Origin: Roseburia sp.
Lineage (GTDB): Bacteria > Bacillota > Clostridia > Lachnospirales > Lachnospiraceae
Reading direction: 5' to 3'
DNA length: 49,995 nt
NCBI GenBank assembly: GCA_003483745.1
Contig: DMYD01000045.1
Location: 1 to 49,995 of the forward strand
The translations under genes were made by a program, and so were the position numbers. Each line of letters begins with the position of its first letter. The first letter of the stretch is position 1. Shown here piece by piece: positions 7,712-16,785 of this stretch. The notes under the pieces are model-generated. The model saw only the letters and a list, made by a program, of their open reading frames with translations, did no database searches and was not told where the DNA came from.

Positions 7712-9822
7712 GTACAGGCAGACATAAACAGGATCGTGGCGTTGGGTTGCAGCCATTGGATGAAATTAATGGATATCAGGTACGGCCGGGGTTTTATAAC
7801 AGGGACGGTGCAACGGCAACGACAAGAGGCGTAAGCTTTACTATTCATTCTTTTGGGGCGACAGCATGTTATCTTTTGTTGTTCCGTCCACAGGAAAAAG
7901 AGCCGTATGTAACTTTAAAATATCCGGAGGCTTATCATATTGGAAACACGTATTCCATGTTCGTTTTTGGGTTAAAGATTGAAGAATTTGAATATGCGTT
8001 TCAGCTGGATGGACCTTATGATGAGAAGAAGGGCTTATTATTTAAAAAAGAAAATATTCTGCTTGATCCATATGCGAGGGCGGTGACAGGACAGAGAAAC
8101 TGGGGAGAGCGCCCGGAAGGCGGGGCAGATTTTGTTTACCATGCCAGAGTTGTGGAGAACAATTTTGACTGGGGTGATATCCGTCCGACAGAGCACCCGT
8201 TTGAGGATCTTGTCATTTATGAGATGCATGTAAGAGGATTTACCAAAGATGCGTCATCCGGTGTTACGCCGGGGGCAGAGGGTACTTATGAGGGACTGCA
8301 CCAGAAAATCCCATATTTAAAAGATTTGGGAGTGAATGCGGTCGAACTGATGCCAATCTTTGAATTTGACGAGATGGAAAGCACTAGAGAGGTGGACGGA
8401 GAACGGCTGTATAACTACTGGGGCTACAATACAGTCTGCTTTTTTGCGCCAAATACCAGTTATACCTCGGTGGTGGAACATAACCATGAGGGGGATGAGT
8501 TAAAAGAACTGATCTACGAGTTAAAGGAAAATGGTATTGAAGTTATCCTGGATGTTGTGTTTAATCATACAGCTGAGGGAAATGAACATGGACCATGTTT
8601 TTCTTTTAAAGGAATTGACAATGATATTTACTATATCCTGACACCGGACGGATACTATTATAATTTCAGCGGCTGCGGCAATGTTATGAACTGTAATCAT
8701 CCGGCGGTAAGACGTTTTATTATTGACTGTCTGCGTTACTGGGTAACAGAATACCGTGTTGACGGTTTCCGTTTTGATCTGGCATCTATTTTAACCCGCG
8801 ATGAAAAAGGAGCACCGATGGCAGATCCACCATTACTGCAGGCAATTGCATGTGATGCGATTCTTGGAAAAGTCAAACTGATCGCGGAGGCATGGGATGC
8901 AGGTGGACTTTATCAGGTCGGAAGTTTCCCGTCATGGAACCGTTGGGCAGAATGGAACGGAAGATATCGTGATGATATCCGTCAGTTTTTAAAAGGTATG
9001 GATGGAATGGCAGGAACAGCGATTACGCGTATCACAGGTTCAAAAGATCTTTACCCGGAACACCGTGGGGACAGTGCATCTGTTAATTTTATCACCTGTC
9101 ATGACGGATTTACATTGTATGATTTATATGCCTATAATTCAAAACACAATGAGAAAAATGGCTGGAATAATTCGGATGGTGATAACAACGGAAACAGCTG
9201 GAATTGCGGAGCAGAGGGAGAGACAGAGGATCCGCAGATCGAAGGACTGCGTCTTAGAATGGTCAAAAATGCATTTGCAACATTAATGTGCAGCAGGGGA
9301 CCTGCCATGTTTTATGCGGGAGATGAATTTTGTAATACGCAGTTTGGTAATAATAATGCTTACTGTCAGGATAATATCATTTCCTGGCTTGACTGGACCA
9401 GGTTGGAAAAATATCAGGAAATTCATGATTTCTTCCGGTATATGATTGCATTCCGCAAAAAATATCCGATTTTGCGCCGCTCTACGAAGAAAGCACTCTG
9501 CGGTCTTCCTGAGATCAGTATCCACAATGGTTTTCCATGGAACGGGGGAACAGATTATACAAGTAAACTGATCGGTATCATGTATGCCGGCAGGGATGAT
9601 GCGGATACCAGAGATGATATCATTTTTTATGGAATGAACGCGTACTGGGAAACACTTGTTATGCAGCTCCCGGAACTGCCAAATAATCTGCAGTGGAAAG
9701 TCTGCGTTAATACAAATGTAGAGTATGAGGATGGAAAAGACGTGGAAGCGCAGACGGAGTTTTATTATAAAAAGACATTGAAAGTTCCACCGAGAAGTGT
9801 GGTTATTTTAGTGGCAGAATAG
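7708..9822 (+). CDS. glgX: Isoamylase-type glycogen debranching enzyme (704 aa)
   Basis: This GH13 enzyme has an N-terminal CBM48-type domain (about 10-150) and a catalytic barrel. It hydrolyses alpha-1,6 branches in glycogen or limit dextrins. Catalytic residues are visible: Asp357 in DGFRFDLAS (nucleophile), Glu394 in IAEAWDAGG (acid/base) and Asp466 in TCHDGFT (stabiliser). EMHVRGFT and DVVFNHTAEG match the isoamylase/GlgX subgroup. Full length with a normal C-terminal beta domain. Start and preceding stop overlap as ATGA with AAGGAGG upstream, so it is translationally coupled to the aldolase. Pullulanase-like specificity is an alternative. Confidence 0.9.
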   Translation: MSTGRHKQDRGVGLQPLDEINGYQVRPGFYNRDGATATTRGVSFTIHSFGATACYLLLFRPQEKEPYVTLKYPEAYHIGNTYSMFVFGLKIEEFEYAFQLDGPYDEKKGLLFKKENILLDPYARAVTGQRNWGERPEGGADFVYHARVVENNFDWGDIRPTEHPFEDLVIYEMHVRGFTKDASSGVTPGAEGTYEGLHQKIPYLKDLGVNAVELMPIFEFDEMESTREVDGERLYNYWGYNTVCFFAPNTSYTSVVEHNHEGDELKELIYELKENGIEVILDVVFNHTAEGNEHGPCFSFKGIDNDIYYILTPDGYYYNFSGCGNVMNCNHPAVRRFIIDCLRYWVTEYRVDGFRFDLASILTRDEKGAPMADPPLLQAIACDAILGKVKLIAEAWDAGGLYQVGSFPSWNRWAEWNGRYRDDIRQFLKGMDGMAGTAITRITGSKDLYPEHRGDSASVNFITCHDGFTLYDLYAYNSKHNEKNGWNNSDGDNNGNSWNCGAEGETEDPQIEGLRLRMVKNAFATLMCSRGPAMFYAGDEFCNTQFGNNNAYCQDNIISWLDWTRLEKYQEIHDFFRYMIAFRKKYPILRRSTKKALCGLPEISIHNGFPWNGGTDYTSKLIGIMYAGRDDADTRDDIIFYGMNAYWETLVMQLPELPNNLQWKVCVNTNVEYEDGKDVEAQTEFYYKKTLKVPPRSVVILVAE

Positions 9823-9840
9823 TGTGAAAAATCAGCCAGG

Positions 9841-10572
9841 TTACAGCCATCCACCATCTAATGTAATGATCTGCCCTGTCAGGTATTCATTTCCGGTGGC
9901 AAGCTGCACTGCAAGATAGGCAACTTCTTCCGGTGTTCCAAATCTTCCTGCTGGAATCTCATCGGCAAGTTCTTGTCGTTCTTCCTCGGAGAAACAGGCA
10001 TTCATCTGTGTATCAATGACACCGCAGGCGATGGCATTGACCTGGATATTGCTCGGGGCAAGTTCTTTTGCAAGCGCTTTAGTAAAGGAATTGATACCAC
10101 CTTTGCAAGCGGAATAGGCGACTTCACAGGATGCACCGGCGATGCCCCAGACGGAAGAAATATTGATGATTTTTCCTTTTTTTTCATGTACCATATATGG
10201 GATTGCGAGCCGGCTGGTAGAAAAGACGGATGTGAGATTTGTGGAAACGATGCGGTTCCAGTCATCGATCGACATATCCGTCAGCAGTCCGATATAGGAA
10301 ATACCGGCATTGTTGATCAGGACATCTACGCCGCCAAAGCGTTCTGTGATTTGTGCAAATAATTGTTCGACATATTCAAAGGAAGAAATATCTCCTACAC
10401 TGGCGAGCACCTCGGCGTGAAAGGTATCTTCCAGTTCTGTTTTGAAATTTAAAAGTTCCTGTTCTGATCTGGAACAGGTGATGATCAGCCGGTCACCTTC
10501 TGCGGCAAACGCAGATGCAATCGCACGTCCGATTCCACGGGAGGCGCCGGTGATAAGTACAGCTCTATTCAT
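9841..10572 (-). CDS. FabG-like short-chain dehydrogenase/reductase (243 aa)
   Basis: This is a classical SDR with a Rossmann fold: the cofactor motif TGASRGIG is near residue 8, NNAG near 86, the catalytic Ser of INISS, and YSACK as the Tyr-x3-Lys catalytic pair. It ends in ITLDGGWL, the normal FabG-type C-terminus. It probably reduces a 3-oxoacyl or keto substrate with NAD(P)H, but SDR specificity cannot be told by eye and no fatty-acid genes are adjacent. Start: the minus-strand ATG at 10572 follows GAGG with a 6-nt spacer; a frame extending to 10737 has no support. It converges on glgX with an 18-bp gap. Confidence 0.88.
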   Translation of the reverse strand: MNRAVLITGASRGIGRAIASAFAAEGDRLIITCSRSEQELLNFKTELEDTFHAEVLASVGDISSFEYVEQLFAQITERFGGVDVLINNAGISYIGLLTDMSIDDWNRIVSTNLTSVFSTSRLAIPYMVHEKKGKIINISSVWGIAGASCEVAYSACKGGINSFTKALAKELAPSNIQVNAIACGVIDTQMNACFSEEERQELADEIPAGRFGTPEEVAYLAVQLATGNEYLTGQIITLDGGWL

Positions 10573-10627
10573 AAAAATCCTCATTTCTGCGCTGTTTTTT
10601 GCGCATATCAAATTTTGGTTTGCGTTC

Positions 10628-10716
10628 ATTATATCATGAAGCACAGCTTCATGATTGTGATCTACACGAGCTTCGCTCGGCAGTCTTATTATATCATGAA
10701 TAAAATAATGAAACAA
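10628..10716 (-). promoter_or_regulatory. Duplicated promoter region of the SDR gene
   Basis: A 13-bp sequence, TTCATGATATAAT on the minus strand, occurs at 10688-10700 and again at 10628-10640. Each copy carries a TGA-TATAAT extended -10 box. The distal copy has TTGTTT (10711-10716) 17 bp upstream and looks like a complete promoter. Between the copies lie the hairpins ATGAAGC-ACA-GCTTCAT and CGAGC-TTC-GCTCG. Confidence 0.6.
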
Positions 10717-10834
10717 TTTCTGTGAAAACTTATACAAGTCTTATGCAAAAAATCGAAAAAAGTAAAAATTAGGTATGGACATTTTTATAGAGATGTGATA
10801 ATATAATCAAGCACGATTCAAGACAACTTGATTA

Positions 10835-10908
10835 CGGCGCGTGGCTCAGCTTGGTAGAGCGCTGCGTTCGGGACGCAGAGGTCGCAGGTTCGAATCCTGT
10901 CGCGCCGA
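10835..10908 (+). tRNA. tRNA-Pro (anticodon CGG)
   Basis: The cloverleaf is complete: acceptor arms CGGCGCG and CGCGCCG with discriminator A, a D-arm, the anticodon stem CTGCG/CGCAG around loop TTCGGGA (anticodon CGG), and a T-arm GCAGG-TTCGAAT-CCTGT. The 3' CCA is not encoded. A TATAAT at 10802-10807 gives a plausible promoter, but its -35 is unclear. A terminator follows 15 bp after the tRNA. Confidence 0.97.
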
Positions 10909-10923
10909 CTATGAGATGGGAAG

Positions 10924-10960
10924 CCGTCAATCCTTGAGAGATCAGGGGTTGGCGGTTTTT
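10924..10960 (+). terminator. Terminator of tRNA-Pro
   Basis: CCGTCAATCC (10924-10933) pairs with GGGTTGGCGG (10946-10955), with G-T wobbles, and is followed by five T residues. It is similar to the terminator at 2584-2621. Confidence 0.85.
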
Positions 10961-10995
10961 GTATAATTCATCTTTTTCAGGTCGTGGAAAATGAC

Positions 10996-11024
10996 TTGCA
11001 AAACATCTGTTATACAGGTATAAT
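10996..11024 (+). promoter_or_regulatory. Promoter of pyrF
   Basis: TTGCAA (10996-11001) and TATAAT (11019-11024) have a 17-bp spacer. The leader to the pyrF start is about 60 nt; I see no attenuator or riboswitch in it. Confidence 0.85.
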
Positions 11025-11092
11025 TCATGACAATGGATTTATTGCATTTAACAATAGAAAATAAACCAGATAGGATGAAGCAGGAGGAAGAT

Positions 11093-11791
11093 ATGGGAAG
11101 AGACGTTATTATTGCATGCGATTTTAACAGCAAAGAAGAAGTGATCAATTTTCTTGGAAAATTTAAAGAAGAAAAACCTTTCGTAAAGATTGGTATGGAA
11201 CTGTTTTATGCAGAGGGACCGGAGATTGTCCGTACAATTAAACAGATGGGACACAAAATTTTCCTTGATTTAAAATTACATGATATTCCAAATACTGTTA
11301 AAAAAGCAATGTCAGTATTATCAGGATTAGATGTTGATATGTGTAATGTACATGCAGCAGGTACCAAGGCGATGATGCAGGCTGCTATCGAGGGCCTTAC
11401 GAGAGAGGATGGTACAAGACCACTCCTGATTGCAGTCACACAGCTTACTTCTACTAGTGAGGAGGTAATGCAGCAGGAGCTGTGGATCGATAAACCAATC
11501 GACCAGACCGTTATGCATTATGCAAAAAATACCATGGAAGCCGGATTAGACGGCGTTGTATGTTCTCCACTCGAAGCTGGAAAAGTACATGAGGTATGTG
11601 GAGACAAATTCCTCACCATCACACCAGGGGTACGTTTTGCAGATGGCGATGTCGGCGATCAGAAACGTGTGACAACACCGGCAAAGGCAAAAGAACTTGG
11701 TTCTGACTACATCGTAGTTGGAAGACCGATCACACAGGCAGATGATCCGGTAGCGGCATACCGCAGATGTGTAGAAGAATTTGTAGGTTAG
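11093..11791 (+). CDS. pyrF: Orotidine 5'-phosphate decarboxylase (232 aa)
   Basis: This cytosolic enzyme makes UMP from OMP, the last step of pyrimidine synthesis. The active-site signature FLDLKLHDIPNT (Asp59, Lys61, Asp64) is intact. VCSPLEAG and the phosphate-binding end DYIVVGRPI are present, all typical of type 1 PyrF. The ATG at 11093 has AGGAGG 5-8 nt upstream; an in-frame ATG at 11033 has no ribosome-binding site. It stands alone with its own promoter and terminator rather than in a pyr operon. Confidence 0.96.
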   Translation: MGRDVIIACDFNSKEEVINFLGKFKEEKPFVKIGMELFYAEGPEIVRTIKQMGHKIFLDLKLHDIPNTVKKAMSVLSGLDVDMCNVHAAGTKAMMQAAIEGLTREDGTRPLLIAVTQLTSTSEEVMQQELWIDKPIDQTVMHYAKNTMEAGLDGVVCSPLEAGKVHEVCGDKFLTITPGVRFADGDVGDQKRVTTPAKAKELGSDYIVVGRPITQADDPVAAYRRCVEEFVG

Positions 11792-11802
11792 ATGAAAACA
11801 GG

Positions 11803-11837
11803 AAAAGGAGAAAGATGAATGTGTCTTTCTCTTTTTT
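11803..11837 (+). terminator. Terminator of pyrF
   Basis: GAGAAAGA (11808-11815) pairs with TCTTTCTC (11824-11831), extended by an A-run facing the six-T tail. Confidence 0.85.
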
Positions 11838-11874
11838 CGGTTAAAAGAGAACGTTAAGACAGATAGGGGATTTC

Positions 11875-12603
11875 ATGGAAAGAAAAGGACTCAGCGGAAG
11901 TGCGTTAAAGATGATTGCAATCGTTACCATGTTGATCGATCATATCGCAGCAACCGTGATCATTCGTATATTAAAATTCGGAGGCTATAATGACAGCCTG
12001 TATCAGATTTATCATGTTATGCGGAATATTGGAAGGATTGCTTTCCCAATTTTTTGTTTTCTCTTAGTGGAAGGATTTATGCATACAAGGGATCGGGAAA
12101 AGTATGCGCTTCGTCTTGGATGTTTTGCGGCAATATCTGAAATACCGTTTGATCTTGCATTTAACGGAAAAGTTTTGGAAGTCGGATACCAGAATGTATT
12201 TTTTACACTGTTGCTTGGTCTGCTTACCATGATGGCATATGATGCTGTGATGAATCAGAGTCGGTGGAGTGTCTGGAAGAGAACCGGTCTGTCTACGATT
12301 GCAATCCTTGTAGGAATGTTTGCTGCTGAATTTTTATCGACAGATTATGGCGCACTTGGAGTGCTTTGCATTATGGTATTTTACCTGTTTCGAAGAAGCA
12401 GATTACAGCAGGTCGTGTTTGGATGTCTGGCTTTTGTATGGTGGGAATGGGCTGCAGTGTTTGCATTTATTCCAATTTTCTTTTACAATGGAAAACGTGG
12501 CTTTGGCATGAAATATTTCTTTTACGCATTTTATCCTGTGCACCTGCTCATCCTGTATCTGATCGTATATAAAATGGGATATGGAGCCGTGTCGGCAATA
12601 TAG
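11875..12603 (+). CDS. TraX-family membrane protein (242 aa)
   Basis: This polytopic membrane protein of the TraX family starts with the characteristic GLSGSALKMIAIVTMLIDHIA, followed by RNIGRIAFPIFCFLLVEGFMHTRD, a strongly conserved family segment. About seven hydrophobic helices are visible. TraX of F-like plasmids N-acetylates pilin, and the family belongs to an acyltransferase superfamily, but chromosomal Firmicutes members have no established role. No conjugation genes lie nearby, so a mobile-element origin is not implied. AGGGG precedes the ATG. A perfect terminator follows. Confidence 0.87.
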   Translation: MERKGLSGSALKMIAIVTMLIDHIAATVIIRILKFGGYNDSLYQIYHVMRNIGRIAFPIFCFLLVEGFMHTRDREKYALRLGCFAAISEIPFDLAFNGKVLEVGYQNVFFTLLLGLLTMMAYDAVMNQSRWSVWKRTGLSTIAILVGMFAAEFLSTDYGALGVLCIMVFYLFRRSRLQQVVFGCLAFVWWEWAAVFAFIPIFFYNGKRGFGMKYFFYAFYPVHLLILYLIVYKMGYGAVSAI

Positions 12604-12612
12604 TGAATTTAG

Positions 12613-12660
12613 AAAAGGACTTTCGAAAACGGAGGGGGTGTTTTCGAAAGTCCTTTTTAT
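12613..12660 (+). terminator. Strong terminator after the TraX gene
   Basis: An 18-bp perfect stem joins 12613-12630 and 12640-12657 around a 9-nt purine loop. The 3' arm ends in the T-run. Confidence 0.9.
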
Positions 12661-12667
12661 ATGTAAA

Positions 12668-12699
12668 CCTGCCGGAAAAATCTGGCAGGATTGTTTTTT
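12668..12699 (+). terminator. Second hairpin with T-run
   Basis: CCTGCC (12668-12673) pairs with GGCAGG (12684-12689), followed by ATTGTTTTTT. It may be a backup terminator just after the first one. No gene lies between 12700 and 12907. A TATAAT at 12867-12872 is the only promoter-like element before thiM, and no TPP riboswitch core is visible. Confidence 0.55.
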
Positions 12700-12907
12700 G
12701 ACGGAACTGACAGAACCCCAACCACCGAGTCGAAACTCAACAGCTCCTTTTGATGTTATTAATGATACGGGACAATTGTGACCATTTCTTGACTGGAAAA
12801 TGAAGGAAATCTTAAAAACAGATAAGAAATTCATAAAGTCGCATAGGCGGGAAGAGGGAAATGAGGTATAATCAGTGGAGTTGATCATGTAGGAAAAGAG
12901 GGAGTCT

Positions 12908-13723
12908 ATGAAAACCTGTCTGGAAAATGTGCGGTGTATGGCACCGCTGATCCACAATATAACAAATTATGTAACGGCGAATGATGTTGCAAATGTTCTT
13001 CTGGCGTGTGGGGCAAGCCCGATCATGGCGGATGAGGAGGCAGAGGTAGAGGAAATCACGGCACACTGTCAGGGGTTAAATCTGAACCTTGGAACATTGC
13101 ATCAAAAGAAAATCCCTGCTATGGTAAAGGCTGGGAAGATGGCAAATAACCTTGGTCATGTGGTGGTGTTAGATCCGGTTGGAGTCGGGGCGAGCAGCTT
13201 TCGTAAACAGACGGTAGAACAGCTTTTAAAAGAGGTTCAGTTTGATGCAATCCGGGGAAATATTTCTGAGATCAAGACATTGGCATCTTTAAACAGTTCG
13301 GGAAAAGGTGTGGATGCAGACAATACAGATACAGTGACAGAGGACAATTTAGCGCAGCATATTAGAAATGCAAAAATGTTGTCAAACAAACTGGAAACAA
13401 TCGTTGCTATTACCGGAGCCATTGATCTTGTGACGGACGGCAGCAGTTGTTATGTAATAAAAAATGGCAATCCGCAGATGCGTCATGTGACCGGAGCCGG
13501 GTGTCAGTTGTCCGGCATTTTAACGGCATTTCTCGCAGCAAATCGGGATAATAAGTTACAGGCGGCGGCAGCGGCAGTGTGTATGATGGGGTATGCAGGA
13601 GAGATTGCCGCAGAAAACAGTGGTCAGTCTGGCAGCGGGACTTACCGGGTGAGCCTGATGGATGCCATATCATGTATGGATGGAGATATGTTAGAGAGAG
13701 GAGCACGCTATGAGATTCGATAG
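12908..13723 (+). CDS. thiM: Hydroxyethylthiazole kinase (271 aa)
   Basis: This ribokinase-fold enzyme phosphorylates 4-methyl-5-(2-hydroxyethyl)thiazole for thiamine salvage. Conserved features: PLIHNITNYVTANDVAN near 15-30, GASPIMADEEAEVEE near 37, VVLDPVGVGASSFR near 85-100, IRGNISEI near 117, and GAGCQLSG with the catalytic Cys region near 198-205. AGAGGGAG precedes the ATG. The 3' end overlaps thiE by 14 nt, so the two are coupled. No thiC, thiD or thiG is adjacent, which suggests a salvage cassette. Confidence 0.95.
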   Translation: MKTCLENVRCMAPLIHNITNYVTANDVANVLLACGASPIMADEEAEVEEITAHCQGLNLNLGTLHQKKIPAMVKAGKMANNLGHVVVLDPVGVGASSFRKQTVEQLLKEVQFDAIRGNISEIKTLASLNSSGKGVDADNTDTVTEDNLAQHIRNAKMLSNKLETIVAITGAIDLVTDGSSCYVIKNGNPQMRHVTGAGCQLSGILTAFLAANRDNKLQAAAAAVCMMGYAGEIAAENSGQSGSGTYRVSLMDAISCMDGDMLERGARYEIR

Positions 13724-14348
13724 AAAACAGTTATTATTATATGGGGTAACAGACAGGAGCTGGTTAAATGGTCAGACATTATATGAGCAGGTTAGACAGG
13801 TATTAGAGGGTGGCGTTTCTTTTTTACAGCTTCGTGAGAAAAATCTGTCAGAACAGGCATTTTTAGAGGAAGCAAAAGGGATACAAAAACTGTGCAGGGA
13901 GTACAAAGTACCATTTATCATCAATGATAATGTGGATCTTGCATTAGAGATTGATGCGGACGGCGTGCATGTCGGACAGGATGATATGGAGGCAGGAGAA
14001 GTGCGAAGAAGACTTGGAGCGGATAAGATTATCGGTGTCTCGGCACACTCGGTGGAGGAGGCGCTGCGCGCCGAAAAATGCGGGGCGACTTACCTTGGCT
14101 CCGGTGCTGTATTTGGAAGTGGCACGAAAAAAGATGTCGGAACCTTAGATCATGAAGTGTTAAAAGAAATCTGTGCATCGGTGCAGATTCCTGTGGTTGC
14201 AATCGGTGGTATCAGCCGGGATAATATTTTACAGTTAAAAGGTACGGGGATTGATGGCGTGGCTGTGATCAGTGCTATCTTTGCGCAGAAAGATATCCGG
14301 GCAGCTGCGCAGGAAATGAGGAAGTTATCCGCGGAAGTGTGTAAGTAA
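13710..14348 (+). CDS. thiE: Thiamine phosphate synthase (212 aa)
   Basis: This TIM-barrel enzyme joins HMP pyrophosphate and thiazole phosphate to thiamine phosphate, using the ThiM product made next door. Motifs: LQLREKNLSEQAF near 45 (pyrophosphate contacts), FIINDNVDLALEIDADGVHVGQDD near 70-93, GVSAHSVEEA near 108, YLGSGAVFGSGTKKD near 128, and VAIGGIS near 165. AGAGAGGAG lies upstream of the ATG, inside the thiM tail. Full-length for the family. Confidence 0.95.
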   Translation: MRFDRKQLLLYGVTDRSWLNGQTLYEQVRQVLEGGVSFLQLREKNLSEQAFLEEAKGIQKLCREYKVPFIINDNVDLALEIDADGVHVGQDDMEAGEVRRRLGADKIIGVSAHSVEEALRAEKCGATYLGSGAVFGSGTKKDVGTLDHEVLKEICASVQIPVVAIGGISRDNILQLKGTGIDGVAVISAIFAQKDIRAAAQEMRKLSAEVCK

Positions 14349-14425
14349 GCCAAAATGCATGAGCCGGGGGAATGATAAACAGGTTTTTGAGATGCATGAA
14401 CCTGGTATTGAGGAAAAGTAAATTT

Positions 14426-15106
14426 ATGAAAGCAAGAATGGGAATGAAGATGAAAACAGACCTGATACAGGGCGCGATTTTTGATATGGATGGAACACTG
14501 CTTGATTCCATGCCGGTCTGGGAACATGCCAGCGAGCGGTATCTGCAGAACAAAGGAATCAAGGTGCAGGAAAAACTTTCAGAGATTTTGTTTTCCATGA
14601 GTATGCAAAAGGGTGCGGAATATGTGAAAGTAAATTATCATCTCACGGAGTCGACCGATGAGATCGTGGCAGGTGTAAATAATATCGTCTATACTGCGTA
14701 TGAAAAGGAAGTGCAGCCCAAAGAGGGCGTGAGGGAGTTTTTGGATAAGCTGCAGGCAGAAGGAATAAAAATGGTTGTGGCAACATCGACAGACCGCCCT
14801 ATGGTGGAGGCAGCATTAAAGCGCACAGGTCTGCTTTCTTATTTTGAACGGATCTTTACCTGCACAGAAATCGGCAAGGGAAAGGTGGAGCCGGACATTT
14901 ATCATGCGGCTTCTGATTTCCTTGGAACAAAACCGGAACACACGCTGGTGTTCGAGGATGCACTTTATGCGATTGAGACAGCAAAAAATGCCGGATTTTT
15001 GACGGTTGGGGTTTATGATGCGGCAAGTGAGAAGGAGCAGGAGAAGATCAGGGAGCAGGCAGATATTTATCTGGAAGAGTTTGCGCAAGCTGCAGAGTTT
15101 GTGTGA
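14426..15106 (+). CDS. HAD-superfamily phosphatase/phosphoglucomutase-like protein (226 aa)
   Basis: This is a HAD subfamily IA hydrolase: motif I FDMDGTLLDS near residues 19-28 (nucleophile and acid Asp), motif II VATSTDRP near 115, a conserved Lys before EPDIY, and motif III VFEDALYAIETAKNAG near 172. A helical cap follows motif I, as in beta-phosphoglucomutase and sugar phosphatases. The substrate is unknown. I start at ATG 14426, which has AGGAAAAG upstream; ATG 14450 (MKTDLIQG) is also possible. It lies about 80 nt after thiE, so co-transcription is possible. Confidence 0.88.
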   Translation: MKARMGMKMKTDLIQGAIFDMDGTLLDSMPVWEHASERYLQNKGIKVQEKLSEILFSMSMQKGAEYVKVNYHLTESTDEIVAGVNNIVYTAYEKEVQPKEGVREFLDKLQAEGIKMVVATSTDRPMVEAALKRTGLLSYFERIFTCTEIGKGKVEPDIYHAASDFLGTKPEHTLVFEDALYAIETAKNAGFLTVGVYDAASEKEQEKIREQADIYLEEFAQAAEFV

Positions 15107-15218
15107 AAATATCAAATGGCAGAACAATAACAAAAAGTCTCATTTACATGGAATTTACAAATTTATCATGGCGTCGTCTAAAAAACTGTGCTATGATAAA
15201 TAATATTGAGGTATTATT

Positions 15219-15719
15219 ATGATTCGCAGAGCAGAGTTAAAAGACATTCCGGCATTGATGGATATATACAACGATGCCATTTTACATACAACAGCAACAT
15301 TTGATACGGAAATCAAGGATTACGAAGACCGTCTGGCGTGGTTTCAGGCGCACACAGGACAGTATGTGATCTTTGTATATGAAGAGGCAGGAACAGTCGC
15401 GGGTTATGCCTCTCTTTCGCGTTACAGGGAAAGAAAGGCTTTTGACCCTGCAGTTGAGATTTCTATTTATATTCATGCGGGTTATCGAGGGCGTGGCATT
15501 GGCTGCAGTCTCATGGAGAGAACATTGCAATATGCCAAAGAGTGTCCGCAGATTGGAACGGTCGTTTCATTGATCACCAGTGAAAACGAAGTCAGTATCC
15601 GTCTGCATGAGCGCTTTGGGTTTTCTTACTGTGGTCAGATCAGACAGGCAGGCGTTAAGTTTGGAAAAAAAATGGGCTTAAACGCATATCAAATCGTTTA
15701 TGACAGAGAAATTGAATAG
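15219..15719 (+). CDS. GNAT-family N-acetyltransferase (166 aa)
   Basis: This acetyl-CoA-dependent acetyltransferase is of the phosphinothricin/methionine-sulfoximine type. It starts IRRAELKDIPALMDIYNDAI and carries the family TTATFDTE segment. The CoA-binding loop is HAGYRGRGIGCSLM near residues 86-99, and the C-terminal NEVSIRLHERFGF is also a family feature. Likely substrates are toxic amino-acid analogues, but this is family inference. TTGAGG lies upstream of the ATG. It appears to stand alone. Confidence 0.9.
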   Translation: MIRRAELKDIPALMDIYNDAILHTTATFDTEIKDYEDRLAWFQAHTGQYVIFVYEEAGTVAGYASLSRYRERKAFDPAVEISIYIHAGYRGRGIGCSLMERTLQYAKECPQIGTVVSLITSENEVSIRLHERFGFSYCGQIRQAGVKFGKKMGLNAYQIVYDREIE

Positions 15720-15797
15720 AAAGATTCCCGGAAAAATGTAATGTGCAAAAATCTGGCATGATACATGGCAGTATCCCGGGAAATTGAGGAAAATGCC

Positions 15798-16739
15798 ATG
15801 ATAAGATATTTTAAGACGGATAACCAGCGGATCCAGGAGGAGGAGAAGATTGGGGACGGCGTATGGGTGCAGATGCTCCAGCCGACGCATCAGGAATGTG
15901 CCGAGATTGCAGAAGTATTAAATGTAGATATCGAAGATATTCAGGCCGCACTCGATGAGGAGGAGAGCTCCCGTATTGAGCTTCAGGATGGATATACCCT
16001 GATTTTAGTTGATATCCCAACCGTTGAGATACGTCACGAGAAACAGAGTTACACGACAATCCCGCTTGGTATTATTTTGACGCAGGATGTGATCGTGACT
16101 GTCTGTACAGATGATACACCGGTATTGCAGAACTTTGTAAACAACCGTGTGAAGGAGTTCAGCACGAAGAAAAAAATGCGTTTTGTGTATCAGATCTTGT
16201 TCCGCACAGCGACAAATTATCAGATGAATCTGCGTGTCATCGACAAAAAGAGAACGGAGATTGAGGAGCGGATCGGCAAACATACAGAGGATATCGATCT
16301 GATCGACCTTCACGAATTAGAGTCCACACTGGTTTACTTTGCAACATCCCTGCGTGCCAACGGTGTTGTATTAGACCGCCTGACCAGATATAAACGTTTA
16401 GAGCAGTACCCGGAGGATAAGGAACTGCTCGGTGATGTCATTGTCGAGAACAGGCAGGCAATCGAAATGACATCCATCTATCGTGATATCATCAATGGTA
16501 CCAGAGAGCTGATGTCATCTGTCATTGACAACCGGCTGAACAACGTCATGAAATACCTGACATCCATTACGATCGTCATGGCGATTCCGACCGTTATTTC
16601 CGGTATCTATGGAATGAATGTCAATGAAAAATGGATGCCATTTGCAAATACGCCACACGGATTTCTGATCATCTGTGTTCTGACACTGCTGATCTGCATT
16701 GTGACGATGTTTGTGCTACGGAAGAAGAAGATGCTGTAA
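15798..16739 (+). CDS. CorA-family divalent cation transporter (313 aa)
   Basis: This magnesium/cobalt channel-type transporter has a long cytosolic N-terminal domain, a helical stalk, and two C-terminal membrane helices with the signature YGMN just after the first helix (VISGIYGMNVNEKW near 270-285). It ends in a basic tail, as in CorA proteins. The start at ATG 15798 follows GAGGAAAA; an in-frame ATG at 15765 has no ribosome-binding site. A terminator shared with the converging methyltransferase gene follows. Confidence 0.92.
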   Translation: MIRYFKTDNQRIQEEEKIGDGVWVQMLQPTHQECAEIAEVLNVDIEDIQAALDEEESSRIELQDGYTLILVDIPTVEIRHEKQSYTTIPLGIILTQDVIVTVCTDDTPVLQNFVNNRVKEFSTKKKMRFVYQILFRTATNYQMNLRVIDKKRTEIEERIGKHTEDIDLIDLHELESTLVYFATSLRANGVVLDRLTRYKRLEQYPEDKELLGDVIVENRQAIEMTSIYRDIINGTRELMSSVIDNRLNNVMKYLTSITIVMAIPTVISGIYGMNVNEKWMPFANTPHGFLIICVLTLLICIVTMFVLRKKKML

Positions 16740-16785
16740 AATGTTTCTGAATAACATATACTGATTATTAGAAAAATAACAAGAT

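Noticed and set aside
11875..12603. Conjugative element suggested by the TraX match
   Set aside because: TraX-like proteins are common on Firmicutes chromosomes and no transfer, relaxase or integrase genes are adjacent.
12700..12907. TPP riboswitch upstream of thiM-thiE
   Set aside because: The conserved CTGAGA and ACCTGATCTGG-type core is not present; only a promoter-like TATAAT is seen.
12403..12957. 184-aa minus-strand frame over TraX and the thiM start
   Set aside because: A shadow of the TraX and thiM coding regions, crossing two terminators, without a ribosome-binding site.
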